64,000 nt of DNA from Xanthomonas arboricola pv. populi (GCF_002939945.1 NZ_MDEB01000011.1:39872-103871); one strand, 5' to 3'. Counted from the stretch's first letter, positions 35,865 through 45,401 are shown. Program-made: numbers and translations. Notes: generated from the letters alone by a model not told the origin.

Positions 35865-36923
35865 TCAATCTTCCGGCGGTTGGCAGGAGTCGCGCACGAT
35901 CAGGTGCGGGCGCACGCTGGCGGTGGGGAGTTGGGGGGCGTTGTCGGGCTGGATCAGCATCGCGGCGGCGGTGCGGCCGGTGTCGCGGGTGTGGCGGCGC
36001 ACCGAGGTCAGCGGCGGCCACAGCCGGGAGGCCAGCGAGCTGTCGTCGTAGCCGATCACCGAGAGCTGGCGCGGGATGTTGATGCCGGCGCGCAGCGCGA
36101 CCTTGTAGATACCGGCGGCCATTTCGTCGTTACCGGTGAAGATGGCGGTGGGGCGTTTCTTGCCCAGCAGCAGCTTTTCGGCCGCGGCCACGCCCGATTC
36201 GAAGGTGTAGCCGGCTTCGACGATGCGCTCGGGCGGTAGTTCGATGCCGCGCCGGGTCAGCGCGTCGGCAAATCCCGAAGTGCGCTCGATCGAGGAACGG
36301 TAGGCGCTGGGGCCGGTGACCAGCGCGATGTCGCGATGGCCGAGCGAGAGCAGGTAATCGGCGGCCTCGGCGGCGCCGTCGCGGTCGTGGGTGATCACCG
36401 TCTGCGAGGTGGCGTCCAGCGCGACCGAGGCGATGCGGGTGTAGCGGCAGCCGATCTCGGCCAACATGTCGGCCAGCGCCTGGTCCTCGGAGGCGCGTGG
36501 CACCAGGATCACGCCGTGCAGCTTCTGCGCCTGGGCGAAGCGGCGCACGCCTTCGATGTAGCCGGGGCTGCGGCTGTCGCAGGGGTGCACCACCAGCTCG
36601 AAGCTGGAGCCACGCAGCGCGTCCAGCGCGCCGTACTGCATGTCCACGATGTACTGCGCGGTGGGGTTGTCGTAGACCATGCCGATCAGGAACGAGCGCC
36701 GGAACGCCAGCCCGCGGGCGAGCGGGTCGGGCGCGTAGCCGACCTCGCGCATCAGCGCCTCGACCTTCTCGCGGGTGTCCTGCCGCACCAGCGGCGAGTT
36801 GTTGATGATCCGCGAAACGGTCTTCTTGGAGACTCCGGACATCCGGGCGATGTCGTTGATCGTGGCTACCTTGCCCTTCGGCAGGCCAGGCATTCCCTCT
36901 TCGGGCATCTTGCGGGCGGGCAT
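35865..36923 (-). CDS. LacI-family transcriptional regulator of the uronate island
   Basis: A 352-residue repressor: N-terminal LacI helix-turn-helix (ATINDIARMSGVSKKTVSRI, residues about 20-40) and a periplasmic-binding-protein-like effector domain (GMVYDNPTAQYIVDM... to SVIGYDDSSLASRLWP). Placed between the kdu genes and the GH43/TRAP genes, it most likely senses a uronate intermediate such as KDG and represses both arms through the 18-bp sites at 35388 and 42622. I start at the ATG at 36923. A 40-bp direct repeat (TCTTCCGGCG) straddles its stop codon. Confidence 0.9.
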   Translation of the reverse strand: MPARKMPEEGMPGLPKGKVATINDIARMSGVSKKTVSRIINNSPLVRQDTREKVEALMREVGYAPDPLARGLAFRRSFLIGMVYDNPTAQYIVDMQYGALDALRGSSFELVVHPCDSRSPGYIEGVRRFAQAQKLHGVILVPRASEDQALADMLAEIGCRYTRIASVALDATSQTVITHDRDGAAEAADYLLSLGHRDIALVTGPSAYRSSIERTSGFADALTRRGIELPPERIVEAGYTFESGVAAAEKLLLGKKRPTAIFTGNDEMAAGIYKVALRAGINIPRQLSVIGYDDSSLASRLWPPLTSVRRHTRDTGRTAAAMLIQPDNAPQLPTASVRPHLIVRDSCQPPED

Positions 36924-36968
36924 AGCGGTCAACCGTTCGAGTTGAATGGATTCTACCGGCCAGCGGGC

Positions 36969-36992
36969 CGGCAGGCCGTCGCAGGCCTGCCG
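36969..36992 (-). terminator. Hairpin after the GH43 gene
   Basis: CGGCAGGCC (36969-36977) pairs perfectly with GGCCTGCCG (36984-36992) with a 6-base loop. It lies between the GH43 stop (37065) and the LacI start, so it would end the leftward hydratase/TRAP/GH43 transcript. No T-run follows. Confidence 0.55.
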
Positions 36993-37064
36993 ATGTCCCG
37001 CGTCCGCACCATCGAGGCAGGCTGCGGCCCGGTGCGCCGCGGCGTGCCTGGCAGTGCAGAACGG

Positions 37065-38648
37065 TCAGTCCAGGGCGCGGTAGCGGAAGTTGCGGAACTC
37101 CACCTGGCCCTGCCCGGCGGCGTACAGCGCCGGTTTCAGTGCCAGGAACTTGCCGGCCACGTTGTGGTGGTAGCCGGACACCTCCATCTGCACCGGGTAC
37201 TTGGTCCAGGTGGTGCCGTCGGTGCTGCTGTGAATGGTGACGATGTGGCGGTTGTTGGTGACGCGCAGCCACAAGGTGCCACCGGTCGCACTGGGGGCCA
37301 GCGTGCCGGGGCGTTCCTCGCCGTAGCGGTGCATGACGAAGTTCTCGCCGTTGCTGCCGACCCCGGCATAGAGCTTGTCGCTGTAGAACAGCAGCGCCCC
37401 GCCCTGCCCGCCCGGTGCCACGGTCATCTGCACCTCGAACTGGTAGGCCTGGTCGGGCGCGATCAGCGTCAGCGGCGAGGCGTCGCGCGGGGCGCTGCCC
37501 TTGCCCTGCAGGCGCAGCACGCCATCGCCTACGGTGAGCCGCCTGGCTTCGTCGGCGGCCGGATTGAAGAACGACCACTGCGGGCCCAGCGTGCTGGCGC
37601 GGAAGTCGTCCGACAACGCCAGCCCATGCGGCAAGGCCTGCCCGCTGGGCTTTTTCAGCGGCGTGCCCAGGTCGCCGCCCTTGGCGACGAACCAGCCGTC
37701 CGGGGTCCACTCGATCGGGTCGAGCAAGGCCTGCCGGCCCAGCGTCCAGTAGCCGTGTTCGTAACCGTGATAGAGCATCCACCAGCGCTGGTCGGTGCCT
37801 TCCACCAGGGTGGCGTGGCCGCGCGACCACCACGGCTCGTCGGCGCTCCTGGTGCGGGTGATCGGGTTGTTGGGCGCGTTCTGCCAGGGGCCGTGGATCG
37901 AGCGCGAACGCGCGGTGATCACCATGTGCCCGGTCGGCGGGCCGGCGGTGCCGCCCACTGCGGTGGTCATGTAGTACCAGCCGTTGTGGCGGGTGATCTT
38001 GGGGCCTTCCTGCGCGTAGCCTTCCACGTCCCAGCTTTCCGGGTACTTCCAACCGTCGTAGACATGCTTGGGCGTGCCGACCACCTTCAGGCCGTCGTCG
38101 GAGAGCTGCACGTAATCGCCACCACTCAGGAACAGGTAGCGCTTGCCGTCCTCGCCCACCGCATGGCCGGGGTCGATGTACTTGCCCAGGCCGATGTCGA
38201 TCGGCTTGCTCCACGGGCCCCTGATGTCGTCGGCCCAGACCACGAAGTTGCTGCGCTCGCCCTGGTCGCCGCGCCGCGCCGGGAAGTAGATGTAATAGCG
38301 CTTGCCGTGCTTGATCAGGTCCGGCGCCCAGATCGCGCCGACGTTCTGGCTGATGGCGTGGCCCAGCGGCTGCCAGTTGACCAGATCGCGCGAATGCCAG
38401 ATCGGCAGTCCCGGATAGGCATCGAACGAGGACAGGGTGAGGTAGTAGTCCTCGCCATCCTTGAGCACCGACGGGTCGGGGTGATCGCCCGCCAGCACCG
38501 GGTTGAGGAAGGTGCTGTTGCCCTGGTCGGCGACACGCTGGTGTTCGATGCCGCGCTTCCAGTCGGCCGCGGCACCGAGACCTGCGCACAGCAGCAGGCC
38601 GCCGGCCAGCAGCCGACGCAGACACGTTGAAGCGATACGCACACGCAT
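37065..38648 (-). CDS. Glycoside hydrolase family 43 secreted enzyme
   Basis: A 527-residue two-domain enzyme with signal peptide. The five-bladed propeller carries the inverting triad: Asp58 base (GDHPDPSV), Asp159 modulator (KYIDPGHAVGEDGK) and Glu214 acid (EGYAQEGPKI). A C-terminal jelly-roll-like domain (DFRASTLGPQWSFFNPAADE onward) resembles the beta-xylosidase C-terminal region. It should remove xylosyl or arabinosyl residues from hemicellulose or pectin side chains. The ATG at 38648 has AAGGAG seven bases upstream. It is the last gene of the leftward TRAP arm. Confidence 0.9.
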   Translation of the reverse strand: MRVRIASTCLRRLLAGGLLLCAGLGAAADWKRGIEHQRVADQGNSTFLNPVLAGDHPDPSVLKDGEDYYLTLSSFDAYPGLPIWHSRDLVNWQPLGHAISQNVGAIWAPDLIKHGKRYYIYFPARRGDQGERSNFVVWADDIRGPWSKPIDIGLGKYIDPGHAVGEDGKRYLFLSGGDYVQLSDDGLKVVGTPKHVYDGWKYPESWDVEGYAQEGPKITRHNGWYYMTTAVGGTAGPPTGHMVITARSRSIHGPWQNAPNNPITRTRSADEPWWSRGHATLVEGTDQRWWMLYHGYEHGYWTLGRQALLDPIEWTPDGWFVAKGGDLGTPLKKPSGQALPHGLALSDDFRASTLGPQWSFFNPAADEARRLTVGDGVLRLQGKGSAPRDASPLTLIAPDQAYQFEVQMTVAPGGQGGALLFYSDKLYAGVGSNGENFVMHRYGEERPGTLAPSATGGTLWLRVTNNRHIVTIHSSTDGTTWTKYPVQMEVSGYHHNVAGKFLALKPALYAAGQGQVEFRNFRYRALD

Positions 38649-38883
38649 GCTTGCTCCTTGTCCCCGCACGGCGGGGCGATGCGGCGGCCGACGCCTGGAG
38701 CGTCGGCCACATGGATGACGGCGAACCACCCGCCAGCAGCGGCGCTGCGAACAGCGCCTGCAGCCTCGCCGGGCGGTTGTCAGGCGAAGGTCGGCGCGCG
38801 GACATCGCGCTGCACGCGCGGTGCAGGCCGATGCCGTGCACCGACGACGCCCGCCTGACGGACGCCGTCGGGATCGCGGTCGT

Positions 38884-40167
38884 TTACGCGCGCAGTGCGC
38901 GTGGCAACCACAGCGACAGTTCGGGGAAGAACGCCACGATCAGCAGCACGCACAATGCCGCCAGCCAGAACGGCCAGATGGTGCGCATGCTCTGGGCGAT
39001 GGTGATCTGCCCGATCGAGGTGCCGATGAACAGCACCGAGCCGATCGGCGGGGTGATCAGGCCGATGCCACCGGCCAGCACCATCACCAGACCGAAATGG
39101 ATCGGGTCGATGCCGTAGGCCTTGACCACCGGCAGGAAGATCGGCGTGCAGATCAGGATCTTCGGTGCCAGGTCCATGAACATGCCCAGCAGCAACAGCA
39201 TCACCACGATCATCAGCAGCACGGTGTTCTTGCTGTCGGCGATGGCCTGCAGGAACTTCACCGCCGCCGCCGGCACCTGCAGGTAGGCCAGCAACCAGCC
39301 GAATACCGCCGCGGTGGCGATCACGAACAGGATCACGCCGGTGGTGCGCGCCGCATGCGTGACCGCGGCGAAGAACTCGGCCCAGCGCAGCTGCCGATAC
39401 AACAGCGCGGTGACGATCAAGGCGTACACCACCGCGATCGCCGCGCTCTCCACCGCGGTGAAGATGCCGGCACGGATGCCGATGAAGATCAGCGCCACCA
39501 GGCCCAGGCCCGGCAATGCGCCGATCAGGCGCAGCGCCACCGCACGCCAACCGGGGAACGGCTCGGTGCCGTAGCCGCGATGGCGCGCCACCGCATAGCC
39601 GGTGACCATCATTGCTGCGGTCATCAGCAGCGCGGGGAAGATACCGGCGGCGAACAGGTCGGCGATCGACAGCCCGCCGCCAGCCGCGGCCGAGAACAAA
39701 ATCAGGTTATGCGAGGGCGGTACCAGCAACGCCACCAGCGCGGCGGTCATGCTCACGTTGACCGCGTAGTCGCGGTCGTACCCGCGCTTGATCATCTGCG
39801 GGATCATGGTGCCGCCAACCGCCGAGACATCGGCGATCGCCGAGCCGGAGACGCCGCCGAAGAACAGCGACGACAACACGCTGACCTGGCCCAGGCCACC
39901 ACGCACCCGCCCCACCAGCGAGGAGGCCAGCGCGATCAGGCGTTCGGAGATACCGCCGCGCAGCATCAACTCGCCGGCGAAGATAAACAGCGGGATGGCG
40001 ATCAACGACGCCGAGCCGCTGCCGGCGGAAATCTGCTGCACCAGCACCACCGTGGGCAGGTCCAGATACAGCAGCGTGGCCAGTGCGGCCGCGCCCAGCG
40101 CATACGCCACCGGCACGCCGATCAGCAGCAGCACCACGAAGGTTCCCAACAACATGGCGATGCCCAT
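38884..40167 (-). CDS. TRAP transporter large permease DctM
   Basis: A 427-residue membrane protein with about 12 helices, typical of the DctM subunit (GSGSASLIAIPLFIFAGELM at the N-terminal third, 'PPIGSVLFIGTSIG' near the C-terminus). With DctQ and DctP it imports an organic acid, here probably a uronate or sugar acid, using a sodium gradient. The start ATG (40167) overlaps the dctQ stop by one base (TGATG), and GGAG precedes it. The downstream gap to GH43 is 235 bp. Confidence 0.92.
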   Translation of the reverse strand: MGIAMLLGTFVVLLLIGVPVAYALGAAALATLLYLDLPTVVLVQQISAGSGSASLIAIPLFIFAGELMLRGGISERLIALASSLVGRVRGGLGQVSVLSSLFFGGVSGSAIADVSAVGGTMIPQMIKRGYDRDYAVNVSMTAALVALLVPPSHNLILFSAAAGGGLSIADLFAAGIFPALLMTAAMMVTGYAVARHRGYGTEPFPGWRAVALRLIGALPGLGLVALIFIGIRAGIFTAVESAAIAVVYALIVTALLYRQLRWAEFFAAVTHAARTTGVILFVIATAAVFGWLLAYLQVPAAAVKFLQAIADSKNTVLLMIVVMLLLLGMFMDLAPKILICTPIFLPVVKAYGIDPIHFGLVMVLAGGIGLITPPIGSVLFIGTSIGQITIAQSMRTIWPFWLAALCVLLIVAFFPELSLWLPRALRA

Positions 40168-40688
40168 CAGCGCACTCCTCCGGCCTGGATCGGGCGCAGC
40201 ACACGCCACAGCTTGTACAAGGCAAAGAGCACCATCAGCGCGCCGCCGATCGACAGCGGCAGGTAGTTGATGCTCTGCGGCATCTGCGCGCCGGCCATCT
40301 TGATGTCCAGGCCATCGAGCAGCAGCGCCGCGCTCCACCACGCCAGCACCGCACCGATGGACATGATCATCAACGGGCGGATCAGGTCGAACACCCTGCG
40401 CACCAGCGGCGGCACGTGTTCGCCCAGCAGGTAGAAGCCGAAGTGGCGGTTGGTATGCACGCCGGCGGCCGCGCCCAGGCTCAAGGCGGTGCTGAGCAAC
40501 AGCAGCGTCACCGGCTCGGTCCAGCTGGGCGAGTCGTTGAGCACGTAGCGGGTGAACACCTGCCAGCCCTGCACGACCACCAGGCCCAGCAGCGCGATGG
40601 AGGCCACGCCAACGGCGGTATCGGAAACGCGGTCCAGCGCGCGCTGCAACGGCGCGACCGGGACGGCGGCGGTCTCGGGTTCGGTCAT
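40167..40688 (-). CDS. TRAP transporter small permease DctQ
   Basis: A 173-residue membrane protein with four hydrophobic helices (SDTAVGVASIALLGLVVVQG etc.) that stabilises the DctM large permease. The signature 'WTEPVTLLLLSTALSLGAAAGV' is typical of DctQ. It starts at ATG 40688 with GAGGTG upstream and overlaps dctM by one base; dctP ends 10 bp upstream. Acts at the inner membrane with DctP in the periplasm. Confidence 0.9.
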   Translation of the reverse strand: MTEPETAAVPVAPLQRALDRVSDTAVGVASIALLGLVVVQGWQVFTRYVLNDSPSWTEPVTLLLLSTALSLGAAAGVHTNRHFGFYLLGEHVPPLVRRVFDLIRPLMIMSIGAVLAWWSAALLLDGLDIKMAGAQMPQSINYLPLSIGGALMVLFALYKLWRVLRPIQAGGVR

Positions 40689-40698
40689 CGGGTCACCT

Positions 40699-41697
40699 CT
40701 ATGCAAAATCGCGGATGCGGCGGTACAGCGCTTCGATCTCCGGCTGCTTGCGGTATTCGGCCAGCAGCGGCGCGGCGGCGGCGCGGAACGCCGGCATGTC
40801 GACCTGGTTGAACTTCACGCCATAGTCGATCACCTGCTTGCGCGCGACGGTCTCCGAGGCATCCCACAGAGTGCGCATCACCGGCACCGAGGCGCGTGCC
40901 AGTTCCACCACCAGGCCGCGGTCGGCCGGGCGCAGCGATTCGAAACTCTGCCGCGACATCACCAGGATGTCCGGCGCGTAGGAATGCTCGCTCTGCGACC
41001 AGTAATGCGCGGCTTCGAAATGCCGGCTGGACTGGAAGCTGCGCAGGTTGTTTTCCGCACCGTCGATCATGTGCGTTTCCATCGCCGAGAACGTCTCGCC
41101 CAGCGACATGGGGGTGGGATTGGCGCCCAGCATGCGCATCAGCTTGAGGAAGATGTCCGACGAGGCCACGCGCAGTTTCAGGCCCTTGAGATCTTCCGGG
41201 CGGTGCAGCGGATGCTTGGTGTTGTAGAAGCAGCGCGCACCGGAATCGTAGATCGCCAGGCCAACCAGATCGCGCTGCTCGAAGCTGCGCAGCACGCTGT
41301 CGCCGACATGGCCGTCGATGGCGCGGCGCAGATGCGGCACCGAGTCGAACACGTACGGCAGGCACAACGCCTGGGTCAGCGGAAAGGCGTTGTTCAATGC
41401 GCCCGAGTACACGCGGGTGATGTCGATGGCGCCAAAGCGCGCCATGTCGATCGCCTCAGACTCGCGGCCCAACTGGCCGGAGTGGTACTGGCGCAGCCTG
41501 AGCCGGCCGTTGCTGCGTTGCTCCAGCTGCTTGCCGAACCAGCGCACCGCTTCCACGGTGGGGTAGTCGCCGACGTGCACGTCGGTGGCAGTGAGCAGCT
41601 GCCCGCCGGGAATCAGCGTGGTGGCACCCGCGCCCAGCCAGGGGCTGGCCGCGGCGGCACCGAGCCCGGCACCGAGGAAATGTCTGCGTGTGATCAT
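40699..41697 (-). CDS. TRAP transporter substrate-binding protein DctP
   Basis: A 332-residue periplasmic solute receptor with a Tat-like leader (MITRRHFLGAGLGAAAASPW). The DctP fold is seen in 'VEAVRWFGKQLEQRSNGRLR', 'LKGLKLRVASSDIF' and 'FSAMETHMIDGAENNL'. The conserved arginine at 'KLRVASS' usually forms the carboxylate salt bridge, supporting an acidic sugar substrate. Context with kdu genes makes galacturonate or glucuronate the best candidates. It follows the FAH-family gene by 37 bp and leads dctQ-dctM. Confidence 0.9.
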   Translation of the reverse strand: MITRRHFLGAGLGAAAASPWLGAGATTLIPGGQLLTATDVHVGDYPTVEAVRWFGKQLEQRSNGRLRLRQYHSGQLGRESEAIDMARFGAIDITRVYSGALNNAFPLTQALCLPYVFDSVPHLRRAIDGHVGDSVLRSFEQRDLVGLAIYDSGARCFYNTKHPLHRPEDLKGLKLRVASSDIFLKLMRMLGANPTPMSLGETFSAMETHMIDGAENNLRSFQSSRHFEAAHYWSQSEHSYAPDILVMSRQSFESLRPADRGLVVELARASVPVMRTLWDASETVARKQVIDYGVKFNQVDMPAFRAAAAPLLAEYRKQPEIEALYRRIRDFA

Positions 41698-41734
41698 TGG
41701 CGCCCTCCCAAGCGTCTGGTCACTGGGTCCGGCG

Positions 41735-42556
41735 TTACTTGGCGGACACAGCCGTACAGGAAATGTCGCCGATGCCGGCGAAGCGAATCAGGGCATGCTG
41801 TCCCACTTCGATGTCATGGATACCGGTGGCATTGCCCGTGGCAATGAGATCACCGCGCTTGAGCGGACGCCCACGCTGGGCCGAACGGCTGAGCGCAAAC
41901 GCGTAGGCGGCGCGCAGTCCGCCCGGCAACGTGGTGGCCCCACCGGTGCCGACCACCTGATCGTCGATCAGGGTTTCGGCGGTCAGCGCGGACTCGTCGC
42001 GCGCCAGCCAATCGGTCACTTCCGGGCCCAGAATCAGGCCATTGTTGTTGCCGAAGTCGGAGATCACCACGCGCGGGCCCAGCTTGTTAATGGTGGCCAG
42101 CGGGCTGCTGGCGATCTCCACGCCGATGAACAAGGTGGCCGGCAGGTGTGCCGCCTCGTCCGGGGTGAAGTGGGTCTGCCCGGACGGCGCGTCCGCGTCC
42201 AGGCGTAGCACGTACTCGGCCTCGACCGCGCCGAAGCCGCCTTCATAGATCGGGAACTCGGTTGTTCCACCGGTAGCATTCCAGAGCTTGTGCGAGAAGA
42301 TCGGGCCAAGCAGGCGCTCGTCGCCGGAATGGTCGCGGCGCTCGGCGGCGATATAGCCCACTTTCCAGCCGATCACCTGGTCGTCCCACTGGCTGATGGC
42401 GATATCCTGCACCTGGTAAGCAGTGACCAGATCGTCGGGGATCTGCCCGGGAAAGTCCGGCAGCGATGCCCCTGCACGGCGTGCCTCCACAAAGCGCTGC
42501 GCGATCTGCGACAGCGAGGATGTGGATGTTGGTGGGGTGGCGGCGTCGTTGCTCAA
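41735..42556 (-). CDS. FAH-fold 2-keto-4-pentenoate hydratase family protein
   Basis: A 273-residue cytosolic enzyme of the fumarylacetoacetase/hydratase fold ('VEAEYVLRLDADAP', 'PATLFIGVEIASSPL', 'GDLIATGNATG'). Such enzymes add water to or cleave 2-keto acids and need a divalent metal; in sugar-acid clusters they can process keto-deoxy acids. I chose a TTG at 42556 because GGGAG is seven bases upstream; an ATG at 42637 would overlap the operator site and add 27 poorly conserved residues. First gene of the leftward TRAP/GH43 arm. Confidence 0.75.
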   Translation of the reverse strand: MSNDAATPPTSTSSLSQIAQRFVEARRAGASLPDFPGQIPDDLVTAYQVQDIAISQWDDQVIGWKVGYIAAERRDHSGDERLLGPIFSHKLWNATGGTTEFPIYEGGFGAVEAEYVLRLDADAPSGQTHFTPDEAAHLPATLFIGVEIASSPLATINKLGPRVVISDFGNNNGLILGPEVTDWLARDESALTAETLIDDQVVGTGGATTLPGGLRAAYAFALSRSAQRGRPLKRGDLIATGNATGIHDIEVGQHALIRFAGIGDISCTAVSAK

Positions 42557-42621
42557 GGGTGTCTCCCTGATAGGTGTTTTTGTTGCACTGCCAATCGACA
42601 GTGGCACGGTGTGCTGTATAT

Positions 42622-42639
42622 GGTAAACCGGTGTCATTG
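42622..42639. promoter_or_regulatory. Candidate LacI-family operator in the divergent promoter
   Basis: GGTAAACCGGTGTCATTG, 17 of 18 identical to the site before kduI, lies 66 bp from the hydratase start and 58 bp from the esterase start, in the position to repress both divergent arms. Flanking AT-rich GTATATGG may be a -10 region for one arm. Confidence 0.65.
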
Positions 42640-42696
42640 GCAATGTGCAGTGCGGCAAAACTGGCCGCAGGAACGAAGCAACCCTGGGAGGGGTGA

Positions 42697-43782
42697 ATGG
42701 AACAGACAAGCCAGACGCGCGTGTTTGCCGCGTTTTCGAGCATCGTGCGCCGGTGCATGACCGTGGTGGTCATGGGAACGCTGCTGGCAGGGCCGGTGCT
42801 GGCCGCCGAGGCACCCGGCGCCGAGACCGCAGCCGAGCAGGCCAGCCGGATCCCGCTGTGGCCCAAGGGGCTGGCACCGGGTGACCAGGCGCTGCAGCAG
42901 CCGCAACGCATCGTCCAACGCAGCGCCGACCCTGCCCTGCCCGATCGCTACATCCAGCAGATCAGCACGCCTTATCTGGTGGTCTACCGGCCCAAGCGGC
43001 CGAATGGCACCGCGCTGCTGGTCACCCCCGGCGGCGGCTACCAGCGCATCGTGCTCGACAACGAAGGCAGCGCGCTGGTGCCGAGCTTCGTCGACCAAGC
43101 CGGCATCACCCTGTTCGTGCTGCGCTACCGGCTGCCCGGCGAAGGCCACCCGAACGGTGCCGACGTGCCACTGGCCGATGCACAGCGCGCGCTGCGGCTG
43201 ATCCGCGCCAATGCCGCCCGCTACGGCATCGACACCCAGCGGGTCGGGGTGATGGGCTTTTCGGCCGGCGGCCATGTCGCCGCCAGCCTGGGCACCCGCT
43301 ACGCCGCGCAGGTCTACTCCAAGGTGGATGCGGCCGATGCGCTGAGCGCGCGGCCGGATTTTGAACTGCTGATCTACCCGGTCATCGACATGGACAGCGC
43401 CAACACGCACCCGGGCTCGCGCGAGCGCCTGCTCGGCAGCAGTCCAGGCGCTGAGCAGGTGCGCGCGTATTCGCCGCAACTGCATGTGGATGCACGCACC
43501 CCGCCCAGCTTTCTGCTGCATGCGCAGGACGACACCGTGGTGCCGGTGCGCAACAGCCTGCTGATGCACGACGCGCTGCTGCGCGCCGGCGTGGCGAGCG
43601 AGCTGCATGTCTTCCCGCAGGGCGGCCATGGCTTCGGCACCGCCAGCGGCACCGGCCTGACCGTGGCCGTATGGCCGCAGCTGGCGCAGGCCTGGATCGC
43701 GCATGTCACCAGGGCGCAGGCGCCTGCATCTGCATCTGCACCGGCACCGGCACCGGCACCAGCGCAGGACCTGGCGCGATGA
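42697..43782 (+). CDS. Secreted alpha/beta hydrolase (acetyl-xylan-type esterase)
   Basis: A 361-residue hydrolase with signal peptide (ends ...GPVLAAEA). Catalytic triad: Ser189 in GFSAGGH, Asp278/279 in HAQDDTVVPV and His311 in GGHGFG; oxyanion strand 'LLVTPGGGY'. The pattern fits BD-FAE/esterases that deacetylate xylan or pectin oligosaccharides. The C-terminus ends in a low-complexity Ala/Pro/Ser run (nt about 43727-43768) that overlaps the next start by four bases. First gene of the rightward esterase arm. Confidence 0.85.
   Translation: MEQTSQTRVFAAFSSIVRRCMTVVVMGTLLAGPVLAAEAPGAETAAEQASRIPLWPKGLAPGDQALQQPQRIVQRSADPALPDRYIQQISTPYLVVYRPKRPNGTALLVTPGGGYQRIVLDNEGSALVPSFVDQAGITLFVLRYRLPGEGHPNGADVPLADAQRALRLIRANAARYGIDTQRVGVMGFSAGGHVAASLGTRYAAQVYSKVDAADALSARPDFELLIYPVIDMDSANTHPGSRERLLGSSPGAEQVRAYSPQLHVDARTPPSFLLHAQDDTVVPVRNSLLMHDALLRAGVASELHVFPQGGHGFGTASGTGLTVAVWPQLAQAWIAHVTRAQAPASASAPAPAPAPAQDLAR
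43727..43768 (+). repeat. Ala-Pro/Ala-Ser microsatellite at the esterase C-terminus
   Basis: Short repeats of GCATCT then GCACCG encode A-S-A-S-A-P-A-P-A-P at the extreme C-terminus of the esterase. The run ends just before the stop and next start, so slippage would change only a flexible tail. Confidence 0.75.
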
Positions 43783-45401
43783 CAGCGCGGTCCACGCACG
43801 ACGCGCGCCGACGCACGCTGCTGCGTGGCGGCCTGCTTGCCACTGCCGCGGCAGCGCTGCCCGGCTTCGCCGGCGCGGCCGCATTGCCGCCGCCACGCGA
43901 GGACAGCGCGCCGCTGGCACGCGTGCGTGGCGGTGCGCTACACGGCTATCGCGACCAGGGCATCTGCGTGTTCAAGGGCATCCCGTACGGCGGCGACACC
44001 GCCGCGCGGCGCTTTCAGGCACCTGTGCAGGAAATGCCTTGGCAGGACGTGCGCGATGCCGGCGCCTACGGTGCGGCCGCGCCGCAACTCAAGGCCAGCG
44101 AACCCACCAGCGAGGACTGCCTGTTTCTCAACGTGTGGACGCCGGGCCTGCGCGATGGCGGCAAGCGGCCGATCCTGTTCTATATCCACGGCGGCGGCTA
44201 CACCACCGGCTCCGGCAGCGACCCGCTGTACGACGGCGTGCGCCTGTGCAAGCGCGGCGATGTGGTGGTGATCACCGTCAATCACCGGCTCAACCTGTTC
44301 GGCTATTTGTCATTGGCGCAGCTGGGCGATGCCGGCTTTGCCGACTCCGGCAATGCCGGGCAGCTGGACCTGATCCAGGCACTGCACTGGGTGCGCCAGC
44401 ACGCGGGCGAATTCGGCGGCGATGCCGGCAACGTCACCGTGTTCGGCCAGTCCGGTGGCGGCGCCAAGATCGCCACCCTGATGGCGATGACGGCCGCGCA
44501 CGGCCTGTTCCACCGCGCCTGGACCATGAGCGGGCAACAGGTCACCGTGGCAGGCCCGCGCGCGGCCACCCAGCGTGCGCAGTTGCTGCTGGATGCGTTG
44601 AAACTTGCGCCGGGCGCGCTTGCGCGCATCCGCACGCTACCGGTTGCGCAGCTGCTGGCTGCCGCGCAGCTGCGCGATCCCTCGCGGGTGGAAAACAGCG
44701 CGCTGTACTTCGGCCCGGTGCTGGATGCACGCAATGTGCCGGTGCATCCGTTCTGGCCGACCGCGCCGCTGCAATCGGCCAGGATTCCGCTGGTGATCGG
44801 CAACACCCGCGACGAGACGCGCGCGTTTCTCGGCAACGACGCGAAGAACTTCGCATTGAGCTGGGACGAGCTGCCGGCCAGGCTGGAAAGCCAGCAATAC
44901 GTCGACCTGCTGCCGCAGGTGGTGATTGCAGAATATCGCCGGCTGTATCCGCAGTACTCGCCCTCTGATGTGTTCTTTGCGGCGACCACCGCCGGCCGCT
45001 CGTGGCGCGGCGCGGTCGAGGAGGCCGAAGCGCGTGCACGCCAGGGCGCACCGACCTGGGTGTATCAACTGGACTGGGGCTCGCCGCTGGATGGCGGCAA
45101 ATTCGGCGCCTTCCACACGCTGGATATTCCGCTGGTCTTCGACACCATTGCGCAGCCCGGCTCGCGCACCGGCGACGATGCGGCCGCGCAGCAGATGGCC
45201 GAGCAGATGAGCGAAGCGCTGCTCGCCTTCGCACGCCATGGCGACCCGAATCATCGCGGCCTGCCGCATTGGAAGCCGTATTCGTTGCAATGGCGCGAGA
45301 CGCTGCTGTTCGATACACCGAGCCGGCTGGAGCACGACCCGCGCGGTGGCGAGCGCAGGCTGTATCAGCAAGCGCCTTTCATTCAACGCGGCACGTTCTG
45401 A
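43779..45401 (+). CDS. Secreted carboxylesterase, type B
   Basis: A 540-residue esterase of the cholinesterase-like type. A Tat-like RR leader (ARRRTLLRGG) directs it to the periplasm. The nucleophile is Ser225 in FGQSGGGAK; the oxyanion glycines are in YIHGGGYT and the type-B signature is SEDCLFLNVW. Its ATG overlaps the previous stop by four bases (ATGA), so both esterases are made together. Likely removes acyl groups (acetyl or feruloyl) from plant polysaccharide or fragments. The acid and histidine of the triad lie in the second half and are not pinned. Confidence 0.87.
   Translation: MTARSTHDARRRTLLRGGLLATAAAALPGFAGAAALPPPREDSAPLARVRGGALHGYRDQGICVFKGIPYGGDTAARRFQAPVQEMPWQDVRDAGAYGAAAPQLKASEPTSEDCLFLNVWTPGLRDGGKRPILFYIHGGGYTTGSGSDPLYDGVRLCKRGDVVVITVNHRLNLFGYLSLAQLGDAGFADSGNAGQLDLIQALHWVRQHAGEFGGDAGNVTVFGQSGGGAKIATLMAMTAAHGLFHRAWTMSGQQVTVAGPRAATQRAQLLLDALKLAPGALARIRTLPVAQLLAAAQLRDPSRVENSALYFGPVLDARNVPVHPFWPTAPLQSARIPLVIGNTRDETRAFLGNDAKNFALSWDELPARLESQQYVDLLPQVVIAEYRRLYPQYSPSDVFFAATTAGRSWRGAVEEAEARARQGAPTWVYQLDWGSPLDGGKFGAFHTLDIPLVFDTIAQPGSRTGDDAAAQQMAEQMSEALLAFARHGDPNHRGLPHWKPYSLQWRETLLFDTPSRLEHDPRGGERRLYQQAPFIQRGTF

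Noticed and set aside
38821..40266. Plus-strand frame of 481 codons
   Set aside because: Antisense of dctM; composed largely of His, Gln and Arg.
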